Positions 1-5,377 of a stretch of 8,337 nucleotides of DNA are shown here, one piece after another. Every line of letters starts with the position of its first letter. The stretch's first letter is position 1. The stretch is from contig DATMOG010000039.1 of the NCBI GenBank assembly GCA_035568375.1, positions 1 to 8,337 on the forward strand. Direction: 5' to 3'. Under the pieces are notes generated by a model, which saw nothing but the letters and a program-made list of their open reading frames with translations, was not told the origin of the DNA and made no database searches. Position numbers and translations under genes: made by a program. The stretch is from JACDET01 sp035568375. Its GTDB lineage: Bacteria > Patescibacteriota > Microgenomatia > Levybacterales > UBA12049.

Positions 1-1
1 A

Positions 2-1120
2 ACAGACGGAACGGAGGGAAGTTACTGGAAAATCAATGCCGCGTATGAATTAGGACTTGATAATATAAATTATCCAAATAAACAACAGCAATTCAAAGGA
101 GCTGATGGTGGAGGTAGGCTTGCAGAATATGCGATATCTCAAGTTACCGGTCTTCCGATTCAATATTTTGTCGGGATGGATTTTTCGGGATTTAAACATA
201 CGATTGATACATTAGGTGGTATTGCTATCAATGTTCAACCAGCATTTACCGACCCATCCTATCCGATTGATGGTAAAGAAGATGATCCCTGTGGTTTAAC
301 AACGGTACAAATTGCATCACTTTCAGCGCAAATTGCTACAGGAAGCGCAACTGAATCTAATTCATTTCCTTGTCGGTTTGAAACACTCCATTTTGACTCA
401 GGAGATCAGCATATGGATGGAGAACGGGCGCTTTCCTATGTTCGCTCTCGGCATTCTGCAACAGACGGAACAGATTTTGGGAGAGCAAGAAGACAGAGGA
501 ATCTCTTAGTTGCTGTCAAAGCAAAAATTTTTTCAGCTGGATTTATTCCACAAATTGTTCCTTTCATAACATCTCTTGGTGATGACCTGAGAACTGATTT
601 GTCACAGGATGATGTAAAAACGCTTTTGCAAAATGCAAACAGTTTAAATACCTATCATATTACAACACTTGCCTTAACAGATAAGAATTATTTGAAAGAT
701 ATAGTATCTACTGATGGGCAAGATGTCCTTGAGTCAAAAGATGGTTTAGATAATTGGACGGGTGTCCATAATTACATATCCAATATGATAAGCGGGAAAA
801 CAGAGCCAGTATCGGCACTAGTACAAGTTGAGAATGGAACATCTATTTTAGGTCTTGGGGGACTTGCAGTTAATAGGTTGAAAAATGATACTATCCAAGT
901 AGTAGATCCAATAAATGCAAAAAGTAAAACTATTCAAAAAACAACAATCACTGTTTATGATAAAAACGTTAATCAAACTGATATAGCAACGCTCAAAAAA
1001 GAATTTGGAGTAACAACCGTTTCATATGCGACATCTATACAGTCTACATATAATGTAGTTTTGATTGTTGGAGAAGATTATAATAGAAAAGAGGGAAAAA
1101 AGGTACTCAATGAACCATAA
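2..1120 (+). CDS. LytR-CpsA-Psr (LCP) family cell-wall polymer ligase, 5' truncated by the window edge
   Basis: The frame is open from base 2, so the true start lies upstream; the methionine at 176 falls inside the LCP core and is not the start. About 372 residues are visible. The LCP catalytic domain fills roughly the first 210. It shows KINAAYELG near the left edge, then GLPIQYFVGMDFSGFKH and DTLGGIAINV, then the arginine-rich signature SYVRSRHS..DGTDFGRARRQ (bases about 437-496), which in this family binds the polyprenyl-pyrophosphate-linked substrate. A LytR_C-like domain follows (bases about 812-1080). LCP enzymes move undecaprenyl-linked glycopolymers onto peptidoglycan outside the membrane; the N-terminal anchor is off-window. 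An insertion between the DTLGG segment and the arginine motif carries two cysteines (bases 290-292 and 371-373) that could form a disulfide. The stop overlaps the next gene's ATG by one base (TAATG), so the two are probably translationally coupled. The family call is firm; the exact polymer is unknown. Confidence 0.92.
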   Translation, partial: TDGTEGSYWKINAAYELGLDNINYPNKQQQFKGADGGGRLAEYAISQVTGLPIQYFVGMDFSGFKHTIDTLGGIAINVQPAFTDPSYPIDGKEDDPCGLTTVQIASLSAQIATGSATESNSFPCRFETLHFDSGDQHMDGERALSYVRSRHSATDGTDFGRARRQRNLLVAVKAKIFSAGFIPQIVPFITSLGDDLRTDLSQDDVKTLLQNANSLNTYHITTLALTDKNYLKDIVSTDGQDVLESKDGLDNWTGVHNYISNMISGKTEPVSALVQVENGTSILGLGGLAVNRLKNDTIQVVDPINAKSKTIQKTTITVYDKNVNQTDIATLKKEFGVTTVSYATSIQSTYNVVLIVGEDYNRKEGKKVLNEP

Positions 1121-1491
1121 TGAAAACATTTATTAAACCAACGGTACTAAAGATGCTTTTTTTTCTTATTATCAGCTATTTTATTGTTCCTGTATTTCAA
1201 CAACCGTCTCTTTGTTTAGATATTCTTGCAAATAATCCTAATAAGAATTCGTTAGTAAATATTTTAGCATCACGAGTACCTTGTGTGAAACTGACGACTA
1301 TACAGCAACACTTTTACCCAATTTCTATTACTCAAAATGCTATTATGTATCAACAAAATGCAACGTATGATTACGATTTAAGCGCGAGATATATAAGTCC
1401 CGTATTACAAGTATTCTTTGCCTATGTTGCCAGTTGTGGCATTGTTTTTTGTATTTATTATGCCATGCGATCTGCAAAAAAATTTGTATAA
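1120..1491 (+). CDS. Two-pass membrane protein of unknown function, coupled to the LCP gene
   Basis: The product is 123 residues and matches no family I recognise. A hydrophobic helix spans about residues 8-26 and a second about 93-115. Both ends are lysine-rich (MKTFIKPTVLK at the start, RSAKKFV at the end), which suggests both termini are cytoplasmic with a loop of about 65 residues outside. That loop holds C32 and C55, a possible disulfide pair. The start is fixed by the overlapping TAATG with the LCP stop; no strong ribosome binding site is visible, only purine-rich coding sequence just upstream, so translation probably relies on reinitiation. Co-expression suggests an accessory role in envelope polymer attachment, but that is inference from position. 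The gene ends just before a GC-rich intergenic element and is convergent with the amidotransferase gene. Confidence 0.75.
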   Translation: MKTFIKPTVLKMLFFLIISYFIVPVFQQPSLCLDILANNPNKNSLVNILASRVPCVKLTTIQQHFYPISITQNAIMYQQNATYDYDLSARYISPVLQVFFAYVASCGIVFCIYYAMRSAKKFV

Positions 1492-1560
1492 AGTAGACTT
1501 ACCATTTTACACATAGTCCAAAAATGTAAGCGTTATGCTCTATTAAATAGGCAGAGAATT

Positions 1561-1627
1561 CCGTCACTGAGTCCTCAGGAGAAGGGCTTGCGTGAATGCC
1601 CATCTCAAGCAAGCGAAGCTGGGGGGT
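1561..1627. repeat. GC-rich hairpin-forming intergenic element (REP/MITE-like or structured RNA)
   Basis: This block is clearly richer in GC than its AT-rich surroundings and lies between two convergent genes. Bases 1567-1578 form a small palindrome (CTGAG, TC, CTCAG). Bases 1579-1606 form a nine-pair hairpin with one A-A mismatch (GAGAAGGGC, ten-base loop, GCCCATCTC). An alternative perfect six-pair stem joins GCTTGC at 1586-1591 with GCAAGC at 1609-1614, and it excludes the second hairpin. A run of six G follows at 1621-1626, abutting the TAG stop of the amidotransferase gene. No T-run follows on either strand, so it is not a standard intrinsic terminator. It could be a REP-like dispersed repeat, the remnant end of an IS200/IS605-type element, or a structured RNA; the sequence alone does not decide. 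Confidence 0.5.
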
Positions 1628-1629
1628 AT

Positions 1630-2334
1630 CTATTTTGTAAATGAGTCGAGAAAATTGAAGAGGAAGTTATTCATTTCAGAATAATCATTTTTTCTTAATG
1701 TGTCCGCATTTTGTATATATGGTAAATCTTTGTATTCTTCAAGTTCTTTTTTGCTGTTTTCAATAAGTCCCTCTATCGCTTCAGGAGTAAATTCTAAATG
1801 ACATTGAAATCCATATATTTTAGAAGAATATCTAATAATTTGTCTTGGGCAGCCATCACTTACTGCTAATATTTTTGTGTCAGGAGTAATCCCTGGCATA
1901 TCACCATGCCAATGACCAACAGATAGAGTTTCTGGAAATGATGCAAAGTTTGGATCTTGTTTTCCATCTTTTGTAAGAATAATTGGAAATTTACCAATTT
2001 CTCGATTTGGACTATGTTCGAATTTTGCGCCTAATGCTTCACCAATCATTTGCGCACCTAAACAAACTCCTACCAAATACTTATCTGCATCAATTGCTTT
2101 TTTGATAAATGCTATTTCTTTCTTCGAATCAAAATGGGGATCTTCTTGTAGCGTTGTCGCCGGAGATTGTGGTCCTCCCATCACTATCAGAAAATCAAAA
2201 CCATTCACATTTTCGGGGTAGACTTCACCAAGATAAATTCTTGTATAAGCAATCTCATATCCTTTGTTCTTTGCCCACAATTCAAACGCTGCCGGCGTTT
2301 CAAAACTCTCATGCATGATAATATGAATTTTCAT
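1630..2334 (-). CDS. Stand-alone class I glutamine amidotransferase (GMP-synthase-type GATase domain)
   Basis: This 234-residue protein is a class I (triad) glutamine amidotransferase of the GuaA-like group. The oxyanion strand region FDFLIVMGGPQSP is at residues 46-58. The nucleophile elbow GVCLGAQMIGEALGA (89-103) places the catalytic cysteine at C91. VGHWHGDMP (139-147) is characteristic of the GMP-synthase-like subgroup. FQCHLEFTPE (177-186) supplies H179 and E181, so the Cys-His-Glu triad is complete. There is no ATP-pyrophosphatase domain, so this is not a full GMP synthase; it either hydrolyses glutamine or a related amide for an unknown partner, or acts as a gamma-glutamyl peptidase-like enzyme. 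The ATG lies three bases after the stop of the upstream cyclase-family gene, so the two form one operon. The stop is TAG and touches the GC-rich element. Family confidence is high; the substrate is unknown. Confidence 0.9.
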   Translation of the reverse strand: MKIHIIMHESFETPAAFELWAKNKGYEIAYTRIYLGEVYPENVNGFDFLIVMGGPQSPATTLQEDPHFDSKKEIAFIKKAIDADKYLVGVCLGAQMIGEALGAKFEHSPNREIGKFPIILTKDGKQDPNFASFPETLSVGHWHGDMPGITPDTKILAVSDGCPRQIIRYSSKIYGFQCHLEFTPEAIEGLIENSKKELEEYKDLPYIQNADTLRKNDYSEMNNFLFNFLDSFTK

Positions 2335-2337
2335 AAG

Positions 2338-2952
2338 TTAATCTATTCTTGCAATTACTCTAACAGGTGCAGCGTCAGCATCAAATTTAGCCGGTAGTGC
2401 AATTACTTCAAATTGGGAAACGTTCAATAAACTCTCAAGATTGGTTAAATTCTCAAGAATTAAAATTTCATTTGGAAGCAAAATTCGATGAATTGTATAT
2501 GGAGCAGCATCAGGTCCACAAGCATCAGTACCTACGAATTTAACTTTCAACTCTACCAATTTCCGTGCTAAATCATCAGTTAGAACAGGATAATTTTCAA
2601 AGTAGTTAGCGTTTCGAAAATCTTTACCAAACCCTGTATAAAATAAGACACAATCTCCTTCTTTTATATCCTTATTATGTAATACATCTGTTTCAATTTT
2701 TGATTTGCCTTGCACATCGATAACATGTCCATTTGCAATAAACCTCTCAAGATCTATCTCTGACAGTTTTTTTCCACCTTTTACCATATGTAATGGTCCA
2801 TCCATATGAGTCCCTACATGTGTGCCTGTTGCAATAGCATAATGGGTAATATCACTTTGCGAATCGTATTCATATTTCAAAGAAGATTTCTTATCCCCTG
2901 GAAAAACAGGCATATCTTGAGTAAATAACTGAGTTAAATCGATTAGTTTCAT
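2338..2952 (-). CDS. Cyclase-family metal-dependent hydrolase (kynurenine formamidase-like)
   Basis: The 204 residues match the cyclase family (Pfam PF04199), which includes bacterial kynurenine formamidase KynB and other metal-dependent amide or ester hydrolases. The signature THVGTHMDGPLH (44-55) supplies H45, H49 and D51 as likely metal ligands and H55 as a likely catalytic base. H155 in YTIHRILLP and E167 in LILENLTNL complete the pattern expected of the family; GTDACGPDA (141-149) is the usual core turn. The length is typical for the KynB-like group. No tryptophan-degradation gene is nearby, so kynurenine formamidase activity is not implied. The next gene, a glutamine amidotransferase, starts three bases after the stop and probably shares the message. 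An extended -10 box ends seven bases before the A of the ATG, so the message is probably leaderless. Confidence 0.9.
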   Translation of the reverse strand: MKLIDLTQLFTQDMPVFPGDKKSSLKYEYDSQSDITHYAIATGTHVGTHMDGPLHMVKGGKKLSEIDLERFIANGHVIDVQGKSKIETDVLHNKDIKEGDCVLFYTGFGKDFRNANYFENYPVLTDDLARKLVELKVKFVGTDACGPDAAPYTIHRILLPNEILILENLTNLESLLNVSQFEVIALPAKFDADAAPVRVIARID

Positions 2953-2958
2953 AAAATA

Positions 2959-2967
2959 ATTATATCA
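2959..2967 (-). promoter_or_regulatory. Extended -10 promoter of the cyclase-amidotransferase operon
   Basis: On the minus strand this reads TGATATAAT, a perfect TATAAT with the TG of an extended -10. No good -35 is seen at 16-18 bases. Six bases separate it from the ATG, so the expected transcription start falls on or next to the A of the start codon, predicting a leaderless message. Confidence 0.65.
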
Positions 2968-3070
2968 AAAAACGTAATGTAATCTGAGGCTAAAATTGAT
3001 CAGCTGGCAAGCCTTGAAATTTTTTTGTTTACTAACCTCAGAAAACTTTCATACCAAAAAATCTGTTGCA

Positions 3071-3187
3071 TTAATTAATCGGATTTAACTTGAAGAATAA
3101 GTGGATTAACGTTTGTATTTTGTTAAAGTAATCTTCCTGTTTTTTGGCATCGATTGGTAGTCTTGACAAGTATCTGGAATAATCATA
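3071..3187 (-). pseudogene. Possible 3' fragment of a lost gene
   Basis: In the gap between the divergent cyclase and DUF4234 genes, one minus-strand frame reads 38 sense codons to a TAA at 3073-3071. Its composition is protein-like, with LSRLPIDAKKQEDYFNKIQ followed by a hydrophobic-basic stretch. It has no start codon of its own, and upstream it runs into the antisense of the DUF4234 gene. It could be the tail of an eroded gene or simply an open frame in AT-rich DNA. I recognise no family. Confidence 0.2.
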
Positions 3188-3191
3188 ACAT
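3163..3191 (+). promoter_or_regulatory. Probable promoter of the DUF4234-like gene
   Basis: A perfect TTGACA (3163-3168) is followed after 17 bases by TAACAT (3186-3191), which matches four of six -10 positions. An alternative is the extended -10 TGGAATAAT at 3175-3183. Either gives a 5' leader of about 15-25 bases containing TTAGGA, a weak and rather distant ribosome binding site. Confidence 0.5.
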
Positions 3192-3214
3192 GAGTTAGGA
3201 ATCCATAAAAGAAT

Positions 3215-3598
3215 ATGAAAAAAAGAAGTCCTGCAGTTGTTTTTTTAGTCCCCTTTGTTACCTTTGGTTTTTATTCATGGTACTGGCTTATTGCAACAAA
3301 AAACGATATGAATAAGCTTGGAGAACAAATTCCAACAGCATGGATATGGCTTATCCCTTTCATTGGTGGGGTTTGGTGGTATTGGAAATACTCAGAAGGG
3401 GTAGAGCATATTACTAAAGAAAAACTTAATGGAGTTCTCGCCTTTATTTTATTAGTTTTATTAGGAAACATTGGGCATGCAATTATTCAGGATTATTTTA
3501 ATAGAGTTGCTGCTGTAAAAACTGATTCTCCAGTTGTACCAAGTCAAACGACACCACCTGTCAACTCTGCTCCTCAAAATCCTCCGGCAGCAAAATAA
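3215..3598 (+). CDS. DUF4234-like small membrane protein with Pro-rich tail
   Basis: The 127 residues resemble the DUF4234 family: KKRSPAVVFLVPFVTFGFYSW begins the protein, with a TxGxY-type first helix (about 7-27). This is followed by YWLIATKNDMNKLG, a second aromatic-rich helix (about 43-60, with WIWLIPFIGGVWWYW), and a third helix (about 73-92). Residues 102-127 form a low-complexity tail rich in Pro, Gln, Ser and Ala, probably disordered. The molecular role of the family is not known; related proteins are small integral membrane proteins often annotated only by the domain. The start follows a plausible TTGACA promoter and a weak purine stretch. The gene is divergent from the cyclase operon, and a possible decayed frame begins three bases after its stop. 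The family match is by memory of the motif order. Confidence 0.8.
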   Translation: MKKRSPAVVFLVPFVTFGFYSWYWLIATKNDMNKLGEQIPTAWIWLIPFIGGVWWYWKYSEGVEHITKEKLNGVLAFILLVLLGNIGHAIIQDYFNRVAAVKTDSPVVPSQTTPPVNSAPQNPPAAK

Positions 3599-3600
3599 GT

Positions 3601-3811
3601 GGAAATAATGCTTTCGATTTTTTGCGTATTCTGCCTGTTCGTAATAGCCTCTCAAAAAATGGATATATTGGGGTTTGATTCACGAAACAGAAGTACACCA
3701 TGCCTATATCAATACAATTATATCGGGAAAGTTTAAAATCATAGTAATACTTCTGAAGAAATGAAAAAAGCTTTTGCCGATACTCGTCACGAATTCGATT
3801 ATTTTGGATAA
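3601..3811 (+). pseudogene. Possible decayed gene, three frame segments
   Basis: Three protein-like segments follow one another in three frames. The first (3601-3675) reads AFDFLRILPVRNSLSKNGYI and ends at a TGA (3676-3678). The second, from about 3678, reads IHETEVHHAYINTIISGKFK. The third, from about 3737, reads SNTSEEMKKAFADTRHEF and ends in DYFG at a TAA (3809-3811). Each join can be repaired by adding one base, at the GGGG run (3670-3673) and at the AAAA run (3735-3738). No convincing start codon is present in the first frame, so this may be only the C-terminal part of an older gene. I recognise no family. The alternative is non-coding AT-rich sequence; the case rests on composition and on the repair being the same at both joins. 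Confidence 0.35.
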
Positions 3812-3844
3812 AAGTTCCTATATTTTTTTTAGTCCAGCAGCATA

Positions 3845-4461
3845 TTAATGGATTGTAAAACTAGCAAGTATTTTTGCTAATATATCTTTTGTAATTTTGG
3901 GTTGTACTCCATCAAAGAAGCGAATTTGGTAAATTCTTTTATAAGGTTCTATCCACATTGTGGTAGTAGTGATTGGACCTGGAAGATCTGTTGTTTCCTT
4001 TCCTTGTATGCCATTATGATTGATGAAAGATTGATAGTGCCAAAATGTTTGGAAATAAAGGATGTTAATGGTATTCTCTGGGGGTTTTCATCTACAGCAA
4101 CTTGCAGAAAAGAGGGATATCCAAGTATTTTATTTCCAACAGGTCCTGTTGTAAAGACAAAGATATCACCGGCAAAATTTTTTAGTTGATTTTGAACAGA
4201 AGGAGTCCATTCAGATGGATAGGTAATACTATAGCCTCCATCAGGGCTGGTATACATACGGAGCGTTGCACTAGTACTTGTACCGAGTGCGGCAGCCTTC
4301 TCATCAGGAATTAGAATAGTAATGGGTTTATTATTGGCTACAGTAGTCTTTGCTATTTTTTGTGTAAGCTGTTTATGTGGTTGTTGAAGCTTAGTATTTA
4401 TCACAAAATTGATAATTATAAGAATGATAAAGAGAGCAACAATCATTTCGAGTTTTTTCAT
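3845..4461 (-). pseudogene. Membrane-anchored PsbP-like protein gene, broken by a one-base deletion
   Basis: Read without correction, the gene gives 170 residues. These are a signal anchor at about 6-22 (IVALFIILIIINFVI), a linker, and the start of a PsbP-like fold with YTSPDGGYSITYPSEW (70-85). The frame is lost at a run of five C (minus strand, 4084-4080) just after DENP. Adding one C restores an open frame to a TAA at 3847-3845, about 205 residues in all. The restored part reads HYQSFINHNGIQGKE, then TTTTMWIEPYKRIYQIRFF, and closes with DILAKILASFTIH, the terminal helix expected for this fold. The uncorrected end after the run is not family-like. This is either a true frameshift, a phase-variable tract, or a homopolymer base-calling error. 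The protein would sit outside the membrane. A second member of this architecture lies at 6858-7574. Confidence 0.75.
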
Positions 4462-4467
4462 AGTATG

Positions 4468-4476
4468 AATATATCA
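4468..4476 (-). promoter_or_regulatory. Extended -10 promoter of the PsbP-like gene
   Basis: The minus strand reads TGATATATT, an extended -10 with five of six matches to TATAAT. Six bases separate it from the ATG, exactly as in the cyclase operon, again predicting a leaderless transcript. Confidence 0.5.
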
Positions 4477-4580
4477 CGTACATTGATGATGAAAAGCTGA
4501 TAATAAGAAAAGAAATGATGTAATTTTGATGGAGCATTACTTATTTTTTCTAACCATGCATGTGCATTATTCATTGAATG

Positions 4581-4832
4581 TTATTGACATTTGTGTTTAT
4601 CTGCCGCATATTGATTATCATTCTCTTTCATTTCATCCTTAGCTTTTTTACATAAAGGATCACCTGGACCATTACAGTCTGACATAATATCAGAAATTTC
4701 TTGGTTCTTATCTACCCATTGTTGTTGAGCGCGTTGCTCACAGGTTCTTATTAAGGTAGGGAGATAGAAAAAAACGAATATGATAATGGTGATGCATAAA
4801 ACAACAATACTTAATAGTATCCATTTGTTCAT
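4581..4832 (-). CDS. Small Cys-rich membrane-anchored protein of unknown function
   Basis: The chosen ATG at 4832 gives 83 residues: MNKW, then a hydrophobic helix (about 5-24), then a charged domain outside the membrane. Four cysteines lie in that domain (C31, C53, C61, C82), enough for two disulfides; a fifth, C13, is within the helix. The frame is open further upstream to a GTG at 4898, but the TATAAT at 4863-4858 lies between the two and would start transcription downstream of the GTG, and the hydrophobic N-terminus fits a signal anchor best when it begins at 4832. No strong ribosome binding site precedes the ATG. I recognise no family; the sequence from about 40 to 80 is hydrophilic and probably helical (KKAKDEMKENDNQYAADKH). 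It lies between two damaged genes but is itself intact. Confidence 0.6.
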   Translation of the reverse strand: MNKWILLSIVVLCITIIIFVFFYLPTLIRTCEQRAQQQWVDKNQEISDIMSDCNGPGDPLCKKAKDEMKENDNQYAADKHKCQ

Positions 4833-4857
4833 AGATATTTTTTGTTTGATACCACCT

Positions 4858-4863
4858 ATTATA
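4858..4863 (-). promoter_or_regulatory. -10 box of the 83-residue protein gene
   Basis: A perfect TATAAT on the minus strand, 25 bases before the ATG at 4832, predicting a leader of roughly 18 bases. No clear -35 is seen. It supports the 4832 start over the upstream GTG. Confidence 0.45.
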
Positions 4864-4908
4864 CAAGCTAATAAATAAGTTATATAGATGCAATTCACGT
4901 TTTACGAA

Positions 4909-5355
4909 CTATGTTCGTATAGCAATCTTTCGGCTTTTATTCTTAGTTTGCTGGGAGTATTTTTGTATTTTTTTATATATTTCTTGTTGTTCAGAATAGT
5001 TTTTGGATTGAGTAAATTGGATAAAATAATCTTTAGTTAAACATAATACCTTACTGTTACCGTACTAAGTAACATCATAAAAATGTTTTTCTCTAATGAA
5101 GGGAGTTTTAATGATAAATAAAGATCGACTATTCATATTCTCTATATAATAAATATACTTACGCTTTGCATTTTCAATCATACGGTCATGCCTAGTTTTA
5201 TCCTTGAGTCGGTTTAAAAAAGGAATACTGTAAGATAAGGTTTTTCGAGGTAGCTTCTGATTGCCATTGTCTTTTTTGTAAACTTCCCTTATTATTAAGT
5301 AGCTGCTATTGTAAGCATTGGATTAACTATAGTAACAATAGTTATTTTTATGCAT
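4909..5355 (-). pseudogene. Possible pseudogene with two in-frame stops
   Basis: One minus-strand frame runs from an ATG at 5355 to a TAG at 4911-4909, 149 codons, interrupted only by TAA at codon 11 (5325-5323) and TAG at codon 97 (5067-5065). Between the stops the composition is protein-like and basic: LIIREVYKKDNGNQK, then LNRLKDKTRHDRMIENAKR, then FIIKTPFIREKHFYDVT. After the TAG the same frame continues with VLCLTKDYFIQFTQS and a Lys/Gln-rich tail containing SEQQEIYKKIQKY. The break is by stop codons without a frame change, unlike the neighbouring PsbP-like gene. The codon 1-10 part is less convincing, and its start region overlaps the upstream region of the transporter gene. I recognise no family. 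Amber readthrough is possible, but TAG ends the intact amidotransferase gene in this window, so decay is the simpler reading. Confidence 0.4.
5324..5344. promoter_or_regulatory. Perfect inverted repeat, candidate operator of the transporter gene
   Basis: TAACTAT and ATAGTTA form perfect seven-base arms around a seven-base spacer, 33 bases before the transporter ATG. The position fits a repressor site over the promoter. Metal-responsive DtxR/MntR or Fur-type repressors often control Nramp genes, but the sequence does not match a consensus I can name. It could also form a weak hairpin in RNA. Confidence 0.4.
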
Positions 5356-5377
5356 ACATTTCAATAAAAGTTACTCT

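Noticed and set aside
176..178. ATG at 176 as the start of the LCP gene
   Set aside because: The same frame is open to the window edge and already encodes conserved LCP sequence upstream.
1..471. Twelve-base direct repeat AACAGACGGAAC at 1-12 and 460-471
   Set aside because: Both copies encode TDGT in the same LCP reading frame; this is ordinary coding similarity, not a mobile or attachment repeat.
3608..3736. Plus-strand ORF of 42 codons starting with a hydrophobic stretch
   Set aside because: There is no ribosome binding site, and other frames across the same bases look more protein-like.
4556..4567. Palindrome ATGCA-TG-TGCAT after the 83-residue gene
   Set aside because: The stem is short and AT-rich with no T-run following; not supportable as a terminator.
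4833..4898. Upstream extension of the 83-residue protein to a GTG start at 4898
   Set aside because: The TATAAT at 4858-4863 lies inside it, and the extension would put a poorly conserved-looking stretch before a normal signal anchor.
5065..5067. Amber codon as a recoded residue
   Set aside because: TAG is the natural stop of the intact amidotransferase gene, and a second stop (TAA) also interrupts the same frame, so decay is simpler.
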